Part shown: piece by piece, positions 8,285-17,173 of the stretch
Layout of the letters: each line of letters begins with the position of its first letter
Position numbering within the stretch: the first letter of the stretch is position 1
Origin: Clostridium thermobutyricum
GTDB taxonomy: Bacteria > Bacillota > Clostridia > Ch29
NCBI GenBank assembly: GCA_016842005.1
Contig: JAENYD010000011.1
Span: 1 to 64,000 of the forward strand
Reading direction: 5' to 3'
Length of the DNA stretch: 64,000 nucleotides
Made by a program: the position numbers and the translations under genes
Notes under the pieces: generated by a model
Databases searched by the model: none
Told to the model about the DNA's origin: nothing
The model's input: the letters and a program-made list of their open reading frames with translations, nothing else

Positions 8285-9562
8285 ATGGGTTACTTTGCAT
8301 TACTTGTATCGCTTGTTTTACTGGCATTACTGTCATACAAAAGGGTTTCCCCTCTGCTGGTAGGACCCTTCGTGGCAATAGTGCTGGCGGTCATGACAGG
8401 ACTGAATATTACGGAAATGATATTGGGACCCTACATGGAGGCTGCAGGAAGTTACTTCATAAGATTTTTTCTGATATTCCTCACCGGTTCTATTTACGGC
8501 ATATTGATGCACAGAACCGGCGCGGCAGCAGCTATAGCTGACAAAATAGTAAAATTCATAGGGATCAAATGGGTAATGGCAGGGGTTGTTATTGCAACAG
8601 CTGTCCTGACGTACGGAGGAATAAGCCTGTTCGTAATCATATTTGTCATGTATCCTCTGGCCCTGGCAATGTTCCAGCAGGCAAATCTCCCCAAACGTCT
8701 TATACCCGGCTGCGTGGCCCTGGGCGCATTCACATTTACAATGACCACCCCCGGTTCACCACAAATCCAGAACATAATACCTATAAGCTATCTGGGAACA
8801 GGTCCAACCGCTGCCCTTGTGCCGGGCTGGATAGCAGGCCTGTTTATGGCGGTGGCAGGTATTGGATACATGATGTGGAGGGCAAACTATTTCACTAAAA
8901 AGGGACTGGAATTTGATGCGCACGAAGAGGTTAAGGAACACACCGAGGAACTGCCGAATTTCTGGGTGTCCATAACCCCTTCGATTGTAATAATTTTATT
9001 ACTAAACGTAGTAAAAATCAATATCGTATGGGCAATGGTAGCGGGCATTTTGCTTACAATCGGGCTCATGTGGAAGAGACTGGAGGGACCTGGAAAATGG
9101 ATGGAAGCAGTGAATACAGGGGCTTCCAATTCTACTGTGGTGATGCTTAATACCGCTGCCATAGTAGGGTACGCAGGCGTGGTCAAGCTTATTCCCCAGT
9201 TCCCTGCAATAATTGAGTCAATCAAGAATATCGGTGCCAGTCCCTATTATTTGCCTGCCATCACCACTACAGCCCTTGCCGGGCTGGCCGGTTCAGCGTC
9301 GGGAGGCATGAGTGTGGCCTATGAAGCCCTCAGTGAGACTTTCATGAACCTGGGTATTCCCCTGGAGGCTGTGCACAGGATATCTGCAATGGCGGCAGGG
9401 GGTCTGGATTCACTGCCTCACTGCGGAGCTGTAATAACACTGCTTATGGTATGCAAGCTCACCCATGCTGATTCATATACCGACATATTTGTAACTACAG
9501 TGATTATTCCGTTGATTGCAGTGTTTGCTATTCTGGTTCCTTTGTGCATTGCAATGTTCTAA
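8285..9562 (+). CDS. GntP family permease, probable hydroxyacid importer
   Basis: A 425-residue inner-membrane protein with about 12 hydrophobic segments and the GntP-type N-terminus (YKRVSPLLVGPFVAIVLAV) and loops (TPGSPQIQNIIP; GSASGGMSVA; GGLDSLPHCGAVITLL). GntP carriers are proton symporters for gluconate-like acids; members beside CoA-transferase and 3-hydroxybutyrate dehydrogenase genes are thought to import 3-hydroxybutyrate. It starts 22 bases after the CoA-transferase with AAAGGAGG in front, in one operon. The substrate assignment is from context only. Confidence 0.85.
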   Translation: MGYFALLVSLVLLALLSYKRVSPLLVGPFVAIVLAVMTGLNITEMILGPYMEAAGSYFIRFFLIFLTGSIYGILMHRTGAAAAIADKIVKFIGIKWVMAGVVIATAVLTYGGISLFVIIFVMYPLALAMFQQANLPKRLIPGCVALGAFTFTMTTPGSPQIQNIIPISYLGTGPTAALVPGWIAGLFMAVAGIGYMMWRANYFTKKGLEFDAHEEVKEHTEELPNFWVSITPSIVIILLLNVVKINIVWAMVAGILLTIGLMWKRLEGPGKWMEAVNTGASNSTVVMLNTAAIVGYAGVVKLIPQFPAIIESIKNIGASPYYLPAITTTALAGLAGSASGGMSVAYEALSETFMNLGIPLEAVHRISAMAAGGLDSLPHCGAVITLLMVCKLTHADSYTDIFVTTVIIPLIAVFAILVPLCIAMF

Positions 9563-9766
9563 GATGACGCAATTCTGCTTTGCATAAATTTATGTTATCG
9601 GGAGTTTTGGACTGACAGTCCGGGGTTAGGAACAGGACTGGTATTGTGAGGGCCTATTCCCTGAACCGATTCTTACCGTATTTTTGCATAAGGAACGGAT
9701 ATGGAGGTCCGGCTCCCGGGTCTTTAAAATCAGGTTAATTTTAAAATGGTCTGAGGAGGGTGCAAT

Positions 9767-10507
9767 ATGAGGCTTAAAGGTAAGATCGCAATAATTACCG
9801 GTGCAGGCAGGGGTATAGGGAAAGCTACAGCGCTGAAATTTGCAAAAGAGGGAGCAAAACTGCTCATAGGCGATGTGAATGACTCTGACCTTGAAACTGT
9901 CGCAAAAGAAATAGCTGATGCCGGTGGCGAAGTAGTTACTATGAATGTTGATGTGACAAACAGGCAGCAGGTAAGAGAGATGGTAGAGAAAGCGGTGGAA
10001 GTATTCGGCAAACTGGATATACTGGTAAATAACGCGGGAATAACTGCGGACGGACAGCTTCACAAGCTGACAGAAGAACAGTGGGATAAGGTTATTGACG
10101 TCAATCTGAAGGGAGTATTCAACTGTTCACAGGCGGCGATAAATGTAATGAGGGAACAGGGCAACGGTGTGATATTGAATGCGTCATCGGTTGTCGGGAT
10201 TTACGGCAATTTCGGTCAGACCAACTATGCTGCTACCAAGTGGGGAGTTATAGGAATGACCAAAACCTGGGCGAAAGAACAGGGGAGAAAGGGTATAAGG
10301 GTGAATGCGGTTGCTCCGGGATTTATACTGACACCCATGACCAAAAAAATGCCCGAAAATGTGCTGGATATGATGAAGAATAAGGCGCCTCTTCAAAGGC
10401 TTGGTACTCCCGAGGACGTTGCCAATGCCTATGCATTCCTGGCGTCGGACGAAGCGAGCTTTATAACAGGTGCTGTGCTCAGCGTGGACGGAGGAATTGT
10501 TATGTAA
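9767..10507 (+). CDS. SDR family NAD(P)-dependent 3-hydroxyacid/3-oxoacyl reductase
   Basis: A 246-residue classical short-chain dehydrogenase with nucleotide motif TGAGRGIG (residues 11-18), NNAG near 88, the catalytic Ser in NASS near 140, and YAATK with Tyr154/Lys158. It closely resembles FabG, acetoacetyl-CoA reductase and 3-hydroxybutyrate dehydrogenase. Context (CoA-transferase, GntP permease, Hbd, thiolase) favours oxidation of 3-hydroxybutyrate or another 3-hydroxyacid rather than fatty-acid synthesis. About 200 bases separate it from the permease gene; no promoter or terminator was recognised there. The start follows GAGGAGGGTGC. Confidence 0.88.
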   Translation: MRLKGKIAIITGAGRGIGKATALKFAKEGAKLLIGDVNDSDLETVAKEIADAGGEVVTMNVDVTNRQQVREMVEKAVEVFGKLDILVNNAGITADGQLHKLTEEQWDKVIDVNLKGVFNCSQAAINVMREQGNGVILNASSVVGIYGNFGQTNYAATKWGVIGMTKTWAKEQGRKGIRVNAVAPGFILTPMTKKMPENVLDMMKNKAPLQRLGTPEDVANAYAFLASDEASFITGAVLSVDGGIVM

Positions 10508-10567
10508 TACCTGAATAACAGAGAATTTTATAATAAAAAAGTATTATTAAAAAGGATGGGTATATTT

Positions 10568-11413
10568 ATGAACAAGATCGGTATTGTAGGTGCGGGCACA
10601 ATGGGAAGCGGGATTGCCCAGGTGGCTGCCGGGGCCGGTTATGAGGTGGTTTTAAGAGATATCGATATGAGTTATGTCGAGCGCAGTCTGGGCATAATCA
10701 ATAAAAATTTGACCAAAAGCGTTCAGAAAGGGCGGATCAGCGAGGAAGACAAAGAGAAGATAATGGGTTCCATTACAGGCACTACTGAACTGGAAAAGCT
10801 GGCTGATGCGGATCTGGTGATAGAAGCGGTCACCGAAACCATGCACCTGAAAAAAGAAATTCTCGAGGCCCTTGATGAGATTTGTTCCCCTGCTGCCATA
10901 CTGGCTTCAAACACTTCTGCACTGAGTATAACCGAAATGGCGATGGTTACAAAAAGACCGGAAAAAGTAATCGGGATGCATTTCTTCAATCCTGCGCCGG
11001 TCATGAGGCTGATAGAAGTAACAAAAGGGATGCTGACATCGCAGGAAACTTTTGAAGCCGTTAAAGAGGTCTCGATAAAATTAGGGAAAACGCCGGTAAC
11101 GGTTAATGAAGCCCCCGGGTTTATTGTCAACCGTATTCTGGTACCAATGATAAACGAAGCGGCATATCTTTTGACGGAGGGCGTGGCTTCGGCACGGGAT
11201 ATAGATGAGGCCATGAAACTGGGGGCCAATCATCCCATAGGTCCCCTGGCCCTGGCTGACCTGATAGGGCTGGATGTCTGCCTGTTTATAATGGAAATAC
11301 TTTACAGTGAATTTGGTGACAGCAAATACAGACCATGTCCGCTGCTGCGGAAGAAAGTCCGGGCAGGTCAACTGGGAAGGAAAACAGGCGAAGGGTTCTT
11401 TAAATACAGTTAG
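10568..11413 (+). CDS. hbd: 3-hydroxybutyryl-CoA dehydrogenase
   Basis: A 281-residue soluble enzyme with the Rossmann motif GAGTMGSG (residues 7-14), the SNTSAL and HFFNPAPVM motifs of the hydroxyacyl-CoA dehydrogenase family, and a C-terminal domain with the [14 protein letters not shown] signature. It interconverts (S)-3-hydroxybutyryl-CoA and acetoacetyl-CoA with NAD(H). ATG 10568 is preferred over 10556 because AAGGATGGG lies just before it at a proper distance. Lies in the sigma-54 operon, 16 bases ahead of the thiolase gene. Together with thiolase it would carry acyl-CoA down to acetyl-CoA. Confidence 0.95.
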   Translation: MNKIGIVGAGTMGSGIAQVAAGAGYEVVLRDIDMSYVERSLGIINKNLTKSVQKGRISEEDKEKIMGSITGTTELEKLADADLVIEAVTETMHLKKEILEALDEICSPAAILASNTSALSITEMAMVTKRPEKVIGMHFFNPAPVMRLIEVTKGMLTSQETFEAVKEVSIKLGKTPVTVNEAPGFIVNRILVPMINEAAYLLTEGVASARDIDEAMKLGANHPIGPLALADLIGLDVCLFIMEILYSEFGDSKYRPCPLLRKKVRAGQLGRKTGEGFFKYS

Positions 11414-11429
11414 ACGGGAGGATTGAATT

Positions 11430-12614
11430 ATGGGTATAAGCGTAATAGGAACTTACCACACAAAGTTCGGGATACTGGAGCAAACCCTGTATGACCTTAT
11501 ACTTGAGGCGGGTAGAGGGGCTATTGAGGATGCAGGGATAGACCCCGCGGAAATAGACGGGATATGGGTTGGAAACCTGAGCGGCGGAGGATTTAACGAC
11601 CAGGACCATATTGCGCCGTTTACGGTCGATATACATCCCGACCTGCGTTTTGTCCCTGCAAACAGGGTGGAGAATGCGTGTGCATCTGGCTCAGCGGCAA
11701 TAGAATGTGCCAAATACGCCATTGAATCAGGAGAACAGAAATTCGCTCTGGTCATTGGGGTGGAAAAGATGACCCAGCGGGATACAAAAGATATTACCAA
11801 GCTGCTGGCCCAGAGTTCCTACTGGCCCGAAGAAGGCGGTAAAGGCATGACATTCCCCGGCCTGTTTGCGGAATATGCAAAGGGGTATATGGCACATTAC
11901 GGATACTCCCTTGAGGAACTGAGAAAGGACCTTGCCAGAATAGCTGCCAAGAACCATGTAAATGCACTGGAGAATCCCCTTGCTCAGATGCCCATGGATA
12001 TTACCGCCGAAAAAATATTGAATAAACCTGATAATAAAAATCCGGTGATCGCCGACCCCTTGAGACTGTTCGACTGCTCGCTGGTATCGGATGGTGCAGC
12101 GGCCCTTGTACTGGCTCCTACGGAAACAGCAAAGGCGTTGAAAGAAGAAGTTGTGGAAATCGCAGCAGTCGGCCATACTACCGATTATCTGAGTATATTC
12201 AAGAGGTCCAATTATGAACTTACAGCAGGAAAGCTGGCAGTACGGAAGGCTTTTGAAACAGCCGGCATTACTCTGGACGACGTGGATTTCGTCGAAGTGC
12301 ATGACTGTTTTACAATAAATGAGTTATTGAGCTATGAAGCACTGGGGATTGCACCTGACGGTCAGGGCAGAAGGGCATTGGATGAAGGTATCGTATATCC
12401 CGATGGCAAATTGCCCGTTAACCTGTCTGGCGGCTTAAAAGCCAAGGGGCATCCGGTAGGGGCAACAGGAGCGTCTATGGCCGTCCTTGCCGCCAGACAG
12501 TTACTGGGGAATGCAATAGGCATCCAGGCAAAAGACCCTGAAGTGGGCGTGACTTTTAACGTTGGCGGTAGTGCTGCAAGCAACTATGTACTGGTGTTAA
12601 GACGAATTGAATAG
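11430..12614 (+). CDS. SCP2/SCPx-type thiolase
   Basis: A 394-residue thiolase-fold protein. The nucleophile is Cys84 in NACASGSAA; EVHDCFTINE (near 290) and GGLKAKGHPVGATG (near 340) supply the His residues. It lacks the C-terminal CxGGG cysteine of ordinary acetyl-CoA acetyltransferases and has VGGSAASNY instead, as in SCPx-type thiolases. It probably cleaves acetoacetyl-CoA or a longer/branched 3-oxoacyl-CoA with CoA, as the last step of this operon. The branched-substrate tolerance known for some SCPx-type enzymes leaves open that the operon's true substrate is not plain 3-hydroxybutyrate. Confidence 0.88.
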   Translation: MGISVIGTYHTKFGILEQTLYDLILEAGRGAIEDAGIDPAEIDGIWVGNLSGGGFNDQDHIAPFTVDIHPDLRFVPANRVENACASGSAAIECAKYAIESGEQKFALVIGVEKMTQRDTKDITKLLAQSSYWPEEGGKGMTFPGLFAEYAKGYMAHYGYSLEELRKDLARIAAKNHVNALENPLAQMPMDITAEKILNKPDNKNPVIADPLRLFDCSLVSDGAAALVLAPTETAKALKEEVVEIAAVGHTTDYLSIFKRSNYELTAGKLAVRKAFETAGITLDDVDFVEVHDCFTINELLSYEALGIAPDGQGRRALDEGIVYPDGKLPVNLSGGLKAKGHPVGATGASMAVLAARQLLGNAIGIQAKDPEVGVTFNVGGSAASNYVLVLRRIE

Positions 12615-12694
12615 GCCGGGTTCCGGCGGGGATGCCCGTCACTGCTGAAAAGGGAGACAGCGGAGGTAAGTTTTGCTTTATAAGTATGTATTTT

Positions 12695-12731
12695 AATTCC
12701 CTTGACATTTTGCTATAATGTCAAGGGAATT
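12695..12731. terminator. Long perfect hairpin at the end of the 3-hydroxyacid operon
   Basis: A 15-bp perfect inverted repeat (AATTCCCTTGACATT and its complement, 7-base loop) lies between the thiolase and phosphoesterase genes, with A/T-rich ends on both sides. It is best read as a bidirectional terminator. Confidence 0.65.
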
Positions 12732-12769
12732 ATTTATATCAGCTTTACATTTAAATAGGAGAATAAACC

Positions 12770-13471
12770 ATGGCCATTTATGCTATATCCGATCTTCATC
12801 TGTCCAGGGCGGTGGATAAGCCCATGGATATATTCGGAGGCGGATGGGAAAATTATATGAATAAGATAGCATCAAACTGGGTGCAGCTTGTTAAAGAAGA
12901 AGACTGGGTGCTGCTTCCCGGCGACCTGTCCTGGGCCACATATCTGCAGGAATCGGCGGAGGATTTCAGGTTTCTTGCGTCCCTCCCGGGGAGAAAGGTC
13001 CTGGTGAAAGGTAATCATGATTACTGGTGGACCACCATGAAAAAGCTTGACGTTTTCCTGGAGGAGCAGGATATCCATGATATACATTTTTTAAACAATA
13101 ACAGTTATGTCTGCCAGTCTGTCGGGGTGTGCGGTACCAGGGGGTGGCTCAGCCCTGAAAGCCCCGAATTCACAGAACACGATATGAAGATATACAGGAG
13201 GGAGCTCAACCGCCTGGAATTGTCGCTGAAGAGCCTGGAAGGCAAAGATTTCAGGGAGATTGTTGTTATGCTGCACTATCCTCCCTTATATCCCGGGGGG
13301 GAGGCCCGTGACTTTATCCAACTGATGAAGGCCTATGGGGTGAAAAAGTGCGTATACGGCCATTTGCACGGGCCTGCCTTCAAGGATGCGGTGGAAGGAC
13401 AGATAGAGGGTATTGAGATAATCCTCACTTCCTGTGATTACCTGGGGTTCACCCCCGTAAGACTTTACTGA
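12770..13471 (+). CDS. Calcineurin-like metallophosphoesterase
   Basis: A 233-residue soluble protein with the metal-binding signatures in order: DLH (residues 8-10), GDLSW near 52, GNHDYWW near 81, a histidine near MLHYPP (about 170) and the late GHLHG near 203. Such proteins bind two metals and hydrolyse phosphomono- or diesters. This subfamily is common in Firmicutes and its substrate is not established. It is a single gene after a strong hairpin; start ATG preceded by AATAGGAGAA. No link to the flanking operons is apparent. Confidence 0.85.
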   Translation: MAIYAISDLHLSRAVDKPMDIFGGGWENYMNKIASNWVQLVKEEDWVLLPGDLSWATYLQESAEDFRFLASLPGRKVLVKGNHDYWWTTMKKLDVFLEEQDIHDIHFLNNNSYVCQSVGVCGTRGWLSPESPEFTEHDMKIYRRELNRLELSLKSLEGKDFREIVVMLHYPPLYPGGEARDFIQLMKAYGVKKCVYGHLHGPAFKDAVEGQIEGIEIILTSCDYLGFTPVRLY

Positions 13472-13492
13472 GGCTTCTTAACAAAGAAGCCT
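13471..13492 (+). terminator. Short hairpin after the phosphoesterase gene
   Basis: AGGCTTCTT / AAGAAGCCT form a 9-bp perfect stem with a 4-base loop starting at the last base of the phosphoesterase stop. There is no T-run, so termination would be weak. Confidence 0.4.
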
Positions 13493-13538
13493 TCAAATAT
13501 ATGAGGTTATTTACAGAAAGAAAAAGAAGGTGATGTGA

Positions 13539-14507
13539 TTGTCCGGGGACAGATATAGAGTGTATTCCAAATACCTGAAGGATAAATACGGCTGTAAGGT
13601 CTACAAACTCCCGGTCAACCTGCCGGGCACATGTCCCAACAGGGACGGGGTGCTGGGGGCGGGGGGATGTATTTACTGCGGTGAAGAGGGAGCGGGGTTC
13701 GAAAGTCTGTCCGCTCTTGTGCCTGTAAGAGAGCAGGTTGAGAGGAATATGGAATACATAAGTAACAGGTACAATGCCCGGAAATTTATCGCCTATTTCC
13801 AGAACTTCTCCAATACCTACATGAGTCCCGGTAAATTGAAGAAATATATCAGAGAGGCATGTATCCCCGGTGTTGTGGGGATAAACATCTCCACCAGACC
13901 TGACTGTATCAGTAACAGACATCTGGAGGCGGTTAAGGAAGTGGAACTGGAAAAGGAGGTTGACATTGTATTTGAAATGGGCCTCCAGACGGTCAACTAC
14001 CACAGCCTGATAAAGGTTAACAGGGGGCATACCCTTGCAGAGTTTATTGATGGTGTGCTGCAGACCAGAGCAGCGGGATTTGAGGTATGCGCCCATCTGA
14101 TACCCGACCTTCCGTGGGATGACAGGCTGGATGTGGTTGAAAGCGCCAAAATATTATCCGCCCTGAAGGTTGAACAGGTAAAGCTTCATTCTCTTTATGT
14201 AGTCAGGGGGACGGTAATGGAGGACATGTACCTCAAAGGAAAACTGAAGCTCCTGACCATGGAGGAGTACGTGGAGAGGGTGATCCTGTTCCTGGAATAT
14301 CTTGACCCTTCAATAGTCCTGCAGAGACTGATCGGCAGGGCCCCGGAAGAGAATACCGTCACTGCCAACTGGGATACAAGCTGGTGGAAAATAAAGGAGA
14401 AAATTGAAGAAGAGATGGAAATAAGGGATACAAGACAGGGGAAAAAATTCGACTATCTCGGAGGAAAGGCTGTAAAAAATTTTTTATCCGATGGCTACCA
14501 CCGCTAA
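13539..14507 (+). CDS. Radical SAM protein, YhcC/TIGR01212 family
   Basis: A 322-residue radical SAM protein. The cluster-binding cysteines are in CPNRDGVLGAGGCIYC (Cys32, Cys44, Cys47; a CX11CX2C spacing), which is the mark of the YhcC family rather than the common CX3CX2C. The function of this family is unsettled; it is a widespread single-copy protein. The TTG start is chosen from the GAAGGTGATG site just upstream. The last residues (LSDGYHR and stop) are encoded by the beginning of dispersed repeat copy C, so the repeat supplies the stop codon. Confidence 0.87.
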   Translation: MSGDRYRVYSKYLKDKYGCKVYKLPVNLPGTCPNRDGVLGAGGCIYCGEEGAGFESLSALVPVREQVERNMEYISNRYNARKFIAYFQNFSNTYMSPGKLKKYIREACIPGVVGINISTRPDCISNRHLEAVKEVELEKEVDIVFEMGLQTVNYHSLIKVNRGHTLAEFIDGVLQTRAAGFEVCAHLIPDLPWDDRLDVVESAKILSALKVEQVKLHSLYVVRGTVMEDMYLKGKLKLLTMEEYVERVILFLEYLDPSIVLQRLIGRAPEENTVTANWDTSWWKIKEKIEEEMEIRDTRQGKKFDYLGGKAVKNFLSDGYHR

Positions 14508-14610
14508 TACTCCTGTTCTCTCAGGCGGCAGCCTACGAAGCACTGCGCCCTTGGATAACGGACTCTAAAGCTTCAGCCGGGCTTAACATCCCGCCTGAAG
14601 CCAAAAATAA
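14484..14610 (+). repeat. Dispersed two-hairpin repeat, copy C
   Basis: Begins TTATCCGATGGCTACCACCG, passes through the GCTAATACTCCTGT..CAGGCGG hairpin region and GGATAACG, and ends with a CTTCAG-cc-GGG / CCC-gc-CTGAAG hairpin (14571-14600) and CCAAAAAT. Its first 24 bases are inside the radical SAM coding sequence. Confidence 0.75.
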
Positions 14611-14621
14611 CCGGCGGATTA

Positions 14622-14630
14622 TGCTATAAT
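14622..14630 (+). promoter_or_regulatory. Extended -10 promoter of ychF
   Basis: TGCTATAAT is an extended -10 element (TG-N-TATAAT) 47 bases before the ychF start. No good -35 box lies at 17 bp, as is usual for extended -10 promoters. It lies just past repeat copy C. Confidence 0.5.
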
Positions 14631-14676
14631 AGGAATTGGTCAGAAGAAATTCAGGATATAGAAAGGAAGAAAGACC

Positions 14677-15765
14677 ATGAAAATAGGACTGATAGGGCTC
14701 CCTACCACAGGGAAGACCACCCTTTTCAACCTGCTTACCCATTCGGACAAGGAAATAAGCGCCTTTTCATCGGGAAAGACCGAGACCCATGTGGGGACAG
14801 CCAGGATACCGGACGACAGGGTGGATTTCCTGAGGGAGATGTATAATCCCAGGAAGACTACTTATGCTGCCATGGAGCTTACCGACCTGCCGGGCCTGGT
14901 GAAAGGGGCCAGCGCCGGTAAGGGAGCGGGAAACCAGTTTCTTGAGGCTGCACGAAAGGTTGATGCCATTGTACATATAGTAAGGGCTTTTGAAAACCCG
15001 GATGTGGCCCATGTGGAGGCAACCATAGACCCTTTGAGGGATATAGAGACCGTCAATCTTGAACTTTTGTTTGCGGACCTGGGAATAATAGAGACGAGAA
15101 TTGAGAGAATTGAAGATGCAAAGAAAATAAACAGCGAAATGAAAAAAGAACTGGAAGTCCTGCAAAAATGCCGGGAAGGGCTGGAGCAGGAGATACCCAT
15201 ATACAGTCTCGGGTTGACCGATGAGGAGAAGGAATACCTCAAGACCTTCAATTTCCTTTCTGTGAAACCCATGGTGCTGGTGGTGAATATTGATGAGGAC
15301 CAGATGGCTGAAGGGAATTACCCGCAGAAGGAACAGGTGTACAGTTATGCTGACGAGAGAGGTATCCCCTTCATGGAGATTTGTGCGAGGATAGAGATGG
15401 AAATAGACCGTCTTGAGCCGGAAGACAGGGAGGTTTTCATGGAGGAACTGGGGATAAAAGAGCCCGGCATTCACCGGCTGGCCAGGGTGTTGTATGATTA
15501 TTTCGGCCTGATTTCCTTTCTGACTGCCGGGGCGGACGAGGTCAAGGCCTGGACAATAAGGAAGGGTACCACTGCCCATAAGGCGGCGGGCAAAATCCAC
15601 TCGGACATAGAAAGAGGGTTCATCAGGGCGGAGGTGGTTAAGTACCAGGCCCTCAAAGAACTGGGTTCCATGGCAAAAGTCAAAGATAAAGGCCTTTACA
15701 GACTTGAAGGCAAGGATTATGTCGTACAGGACGGTGACATCATTAATTTCAGGTTTAATGTATAG
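14677..15765 (+). CDS. ychF: YchF-like P-loop NTPase (Obg family)
   Basis: A 362-residue protein with the YchF layout: G1 loop GLPTTGKTTLF (residues 7-17), the ELTDLPGLVKGAS switch, a coiled-coil insertion (about 135-180), an NIDE-type G4 and a C-terminal TGS domain ending KDYVVQDGDIINFRFNV. YchF proteins prefer ATP over GTP and act with ribosomes and stress responses. The usual G1 is GLPNVGKST; this one has TT in place of NV and KT in place of KS, so it may be a divergent paralogue rather than the main YchF. Start ATG follows AAAGGAAG. Confidence 0.85.
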   Translation: MKIGLIGLPTTGKTTLFNLLTHSDKEISAFSSGKTETHVGTARIPDDRVDFLREMYNPRKTTYAAMELTDLPGLVKGASAGKGAGNQFLEAARKVDAIVHIVRAFENPDVAHVEATIDPLRDIETVNLELLFADLGIIETRIERIEDAKKINSEMKKELEVLQKCREGLEQEIPIYSLGLTDEEKEYLKTFNFLSVKPMVLVVNIDEDQMAEGNYPQKEQVYSYADERGIPFMEICARIEMEIDRLEPEDREVFMEELGIKEPGIHRLARVLYDYFGLISFLTAGADEVKAWTIRKGTTAHKAAGKIHSDIERGFIRAEVVKYQALKELGSMAKVKDKGLYRLEGKDYVVQDGDIINFRFNV

Positions 15766-15779
15766 AGAGGATGGATGTA

Positions 15780-17003
15780 ATGGGTGAGATATTAGCAGTG
15801 CCGTTGGGTTTTGCCCTTATAGTGCTGCTCCTTTTGAAAAAGGTCAGCATAGGTACTGCCATGTTTACAGCTTCGGTTGTAATGGGGTTCACGGCAGGAT
15901 TTGGGATTGAAGGGACCTCGGGTATTCTGATAAGGTCCCTTTTTAATACAACCACTGCTGAACTGCTGGCCATAACTGCTTTTGTATGTGTTCTGGGATA
16001 TTTATTATACTATTACAGAGTACTGGATAAGATTGTTGATGCACTGGAAGACCTGTTCAAAAGCGTGCCTGTCATCATTATGCTGATTCCCGCTTTGATG
16101 GGGGTGCTGTTTATCCCCGGCGGGGCTATCCTTTCGGCACCGGTGGTAGATAAACTGGGAGACAGGATGGAAATTGACAGGGTGAAGAAATCAGCCATAA
16201 ATATGGTGTTCCGCCATGTCGGTTTCTTTATTTTCCCGTTCTCCGCAGCAATGATTCTGGCTGCCCGATTGGGCAGGATAAATGTATATGACCTCATAAA
16301 AGTAAATATACCCATGGTTATAATTATGGCAGCAGCGGGATATCTGCTGTATGTCAGGAATTTTCCCGCAGAAAAGCCTGCGGACAGTAACGGGCAGGAA
16401 CAGGCGGGCTTTGCTGCCAAAACGGGAAGGGCTGTTCTTTATACTTCTCCCATATGGATAGGGATAGTCCTTAACGTGTTTCTGCATGTTCCTTTTTATG
16501 CTGCCCTGGTTGCAGGGATAATAACCACATATTTTCTGGCAGAGGGAGAGAAAAGAGATTTTTTGAAAAAATCATATGAAGGGATAAAATTTAATATGCT
16601 TTATGCAGTGGCAGGGATCATGGTATTGCAGGGATTTATCAGCAAAATGAGTGCTCTGAATGAGACAATAAATCTGATGACCGAATGGGGAATGGCTATT
16701 GAGATAATAATTACAGCAGCTTCGGTATTTGTGGGATTTGCCACTGCGTCAAATCCTGCGGTGGTGGGAATGCTCTTTCCTGTGTTTCTCCCCCTTGCCC
16801 CTGACTATCATACCGGCATTATGTATGCATTTTTGATATTTGTTTCCGGGTATCTGGGTTATTTTGTTTCCCCGTTGCATCTGTGCCAGGTGTTTACAGC
16901 GGAATATTTTGATATAGAGATAAAAGAGCTGTACAGGGAGTACCGTATGCTTATGCCTGTTCTTTTTGCAAGTATGATGGTTGTATATTTCATATTTAAG
17001 TAA
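15780..17003 (+). CDS. DUF401 family integral membrane protein
   Basis: About 407 residues with 10 or more hydrophobic segments, a MGVLFIPGGAILSAP loop near residue 110 and a conserved FRHVGFFIFPFSAA segment. It belongs to the DUF401 family, which resembles ion/carboxylate transporters; no substrate is established. ATG 15780 is preferred to 15771 because AGAGAGG then sits at normal spacing. It follows ychF by 14 bases and may be cotranscribed. Confidence 0.75.
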   Translation: MGEILAVPLGFALIVLLLLKKVSIGTAMFTASVVMGFTAGFGIEGTSGILIRSLFNTTTAELLAITAFVCVLGYLLYYYRVLDKIVDALEDLFKSVPVIIMLIPALMGVLFIPGGAILSAPVVDKLGDRMEIDRVKKSAINMVFRHVGFFIFPFSAAMILAARLGRINVYDLIKVNIPMVIIMAAAGYLLYVRNFPAEKPADSNGQEQAGFAAKTGRAVLYTSPIWIGIVLNVFLHVPFYAALVAGIITTYFLAEGEKRDFLKKSYEGIKFNMLYAVAGIMVLQGFISKMSALNETINLMTEWGMAIEIIITAASVFVGFATASNPAVVGMLFPVFLPLAPDYHTGIMYAFLIFVSGYLGYFVSPLHLCQVFTAEYFDIEIKELYREYRMLMPVLFASMMVVYFIFK

Positions 17004-17173
17004 ACCAGTATTTATGCAAAAGAGACCGAAGAAGAGTGGTACCGGGAAGATACAAAATATTCACAATAATTAAAAAAAATTAATAACACAAATTTTTTTG
17101 ATTAACCTGCAGGAAATGATAAAATGGTAAAGAATAATAATACTTGGATATGAATAATAAGGGGTGATGATTT

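Noticed and set aside
11727-12302. Long minus-strand frame across the thiolase gene
   Set aside because: The thiolase has full motifs on the + strand; the antisense frame has none.
12702-12719. TTGACA and TATAAT in the same short stretch, a possible sigma-70 promoter
   Set aside because: The boxes are only 6 bases apart and are part of a perfect 15-bp hairpin, so they are not a working promoter pair.
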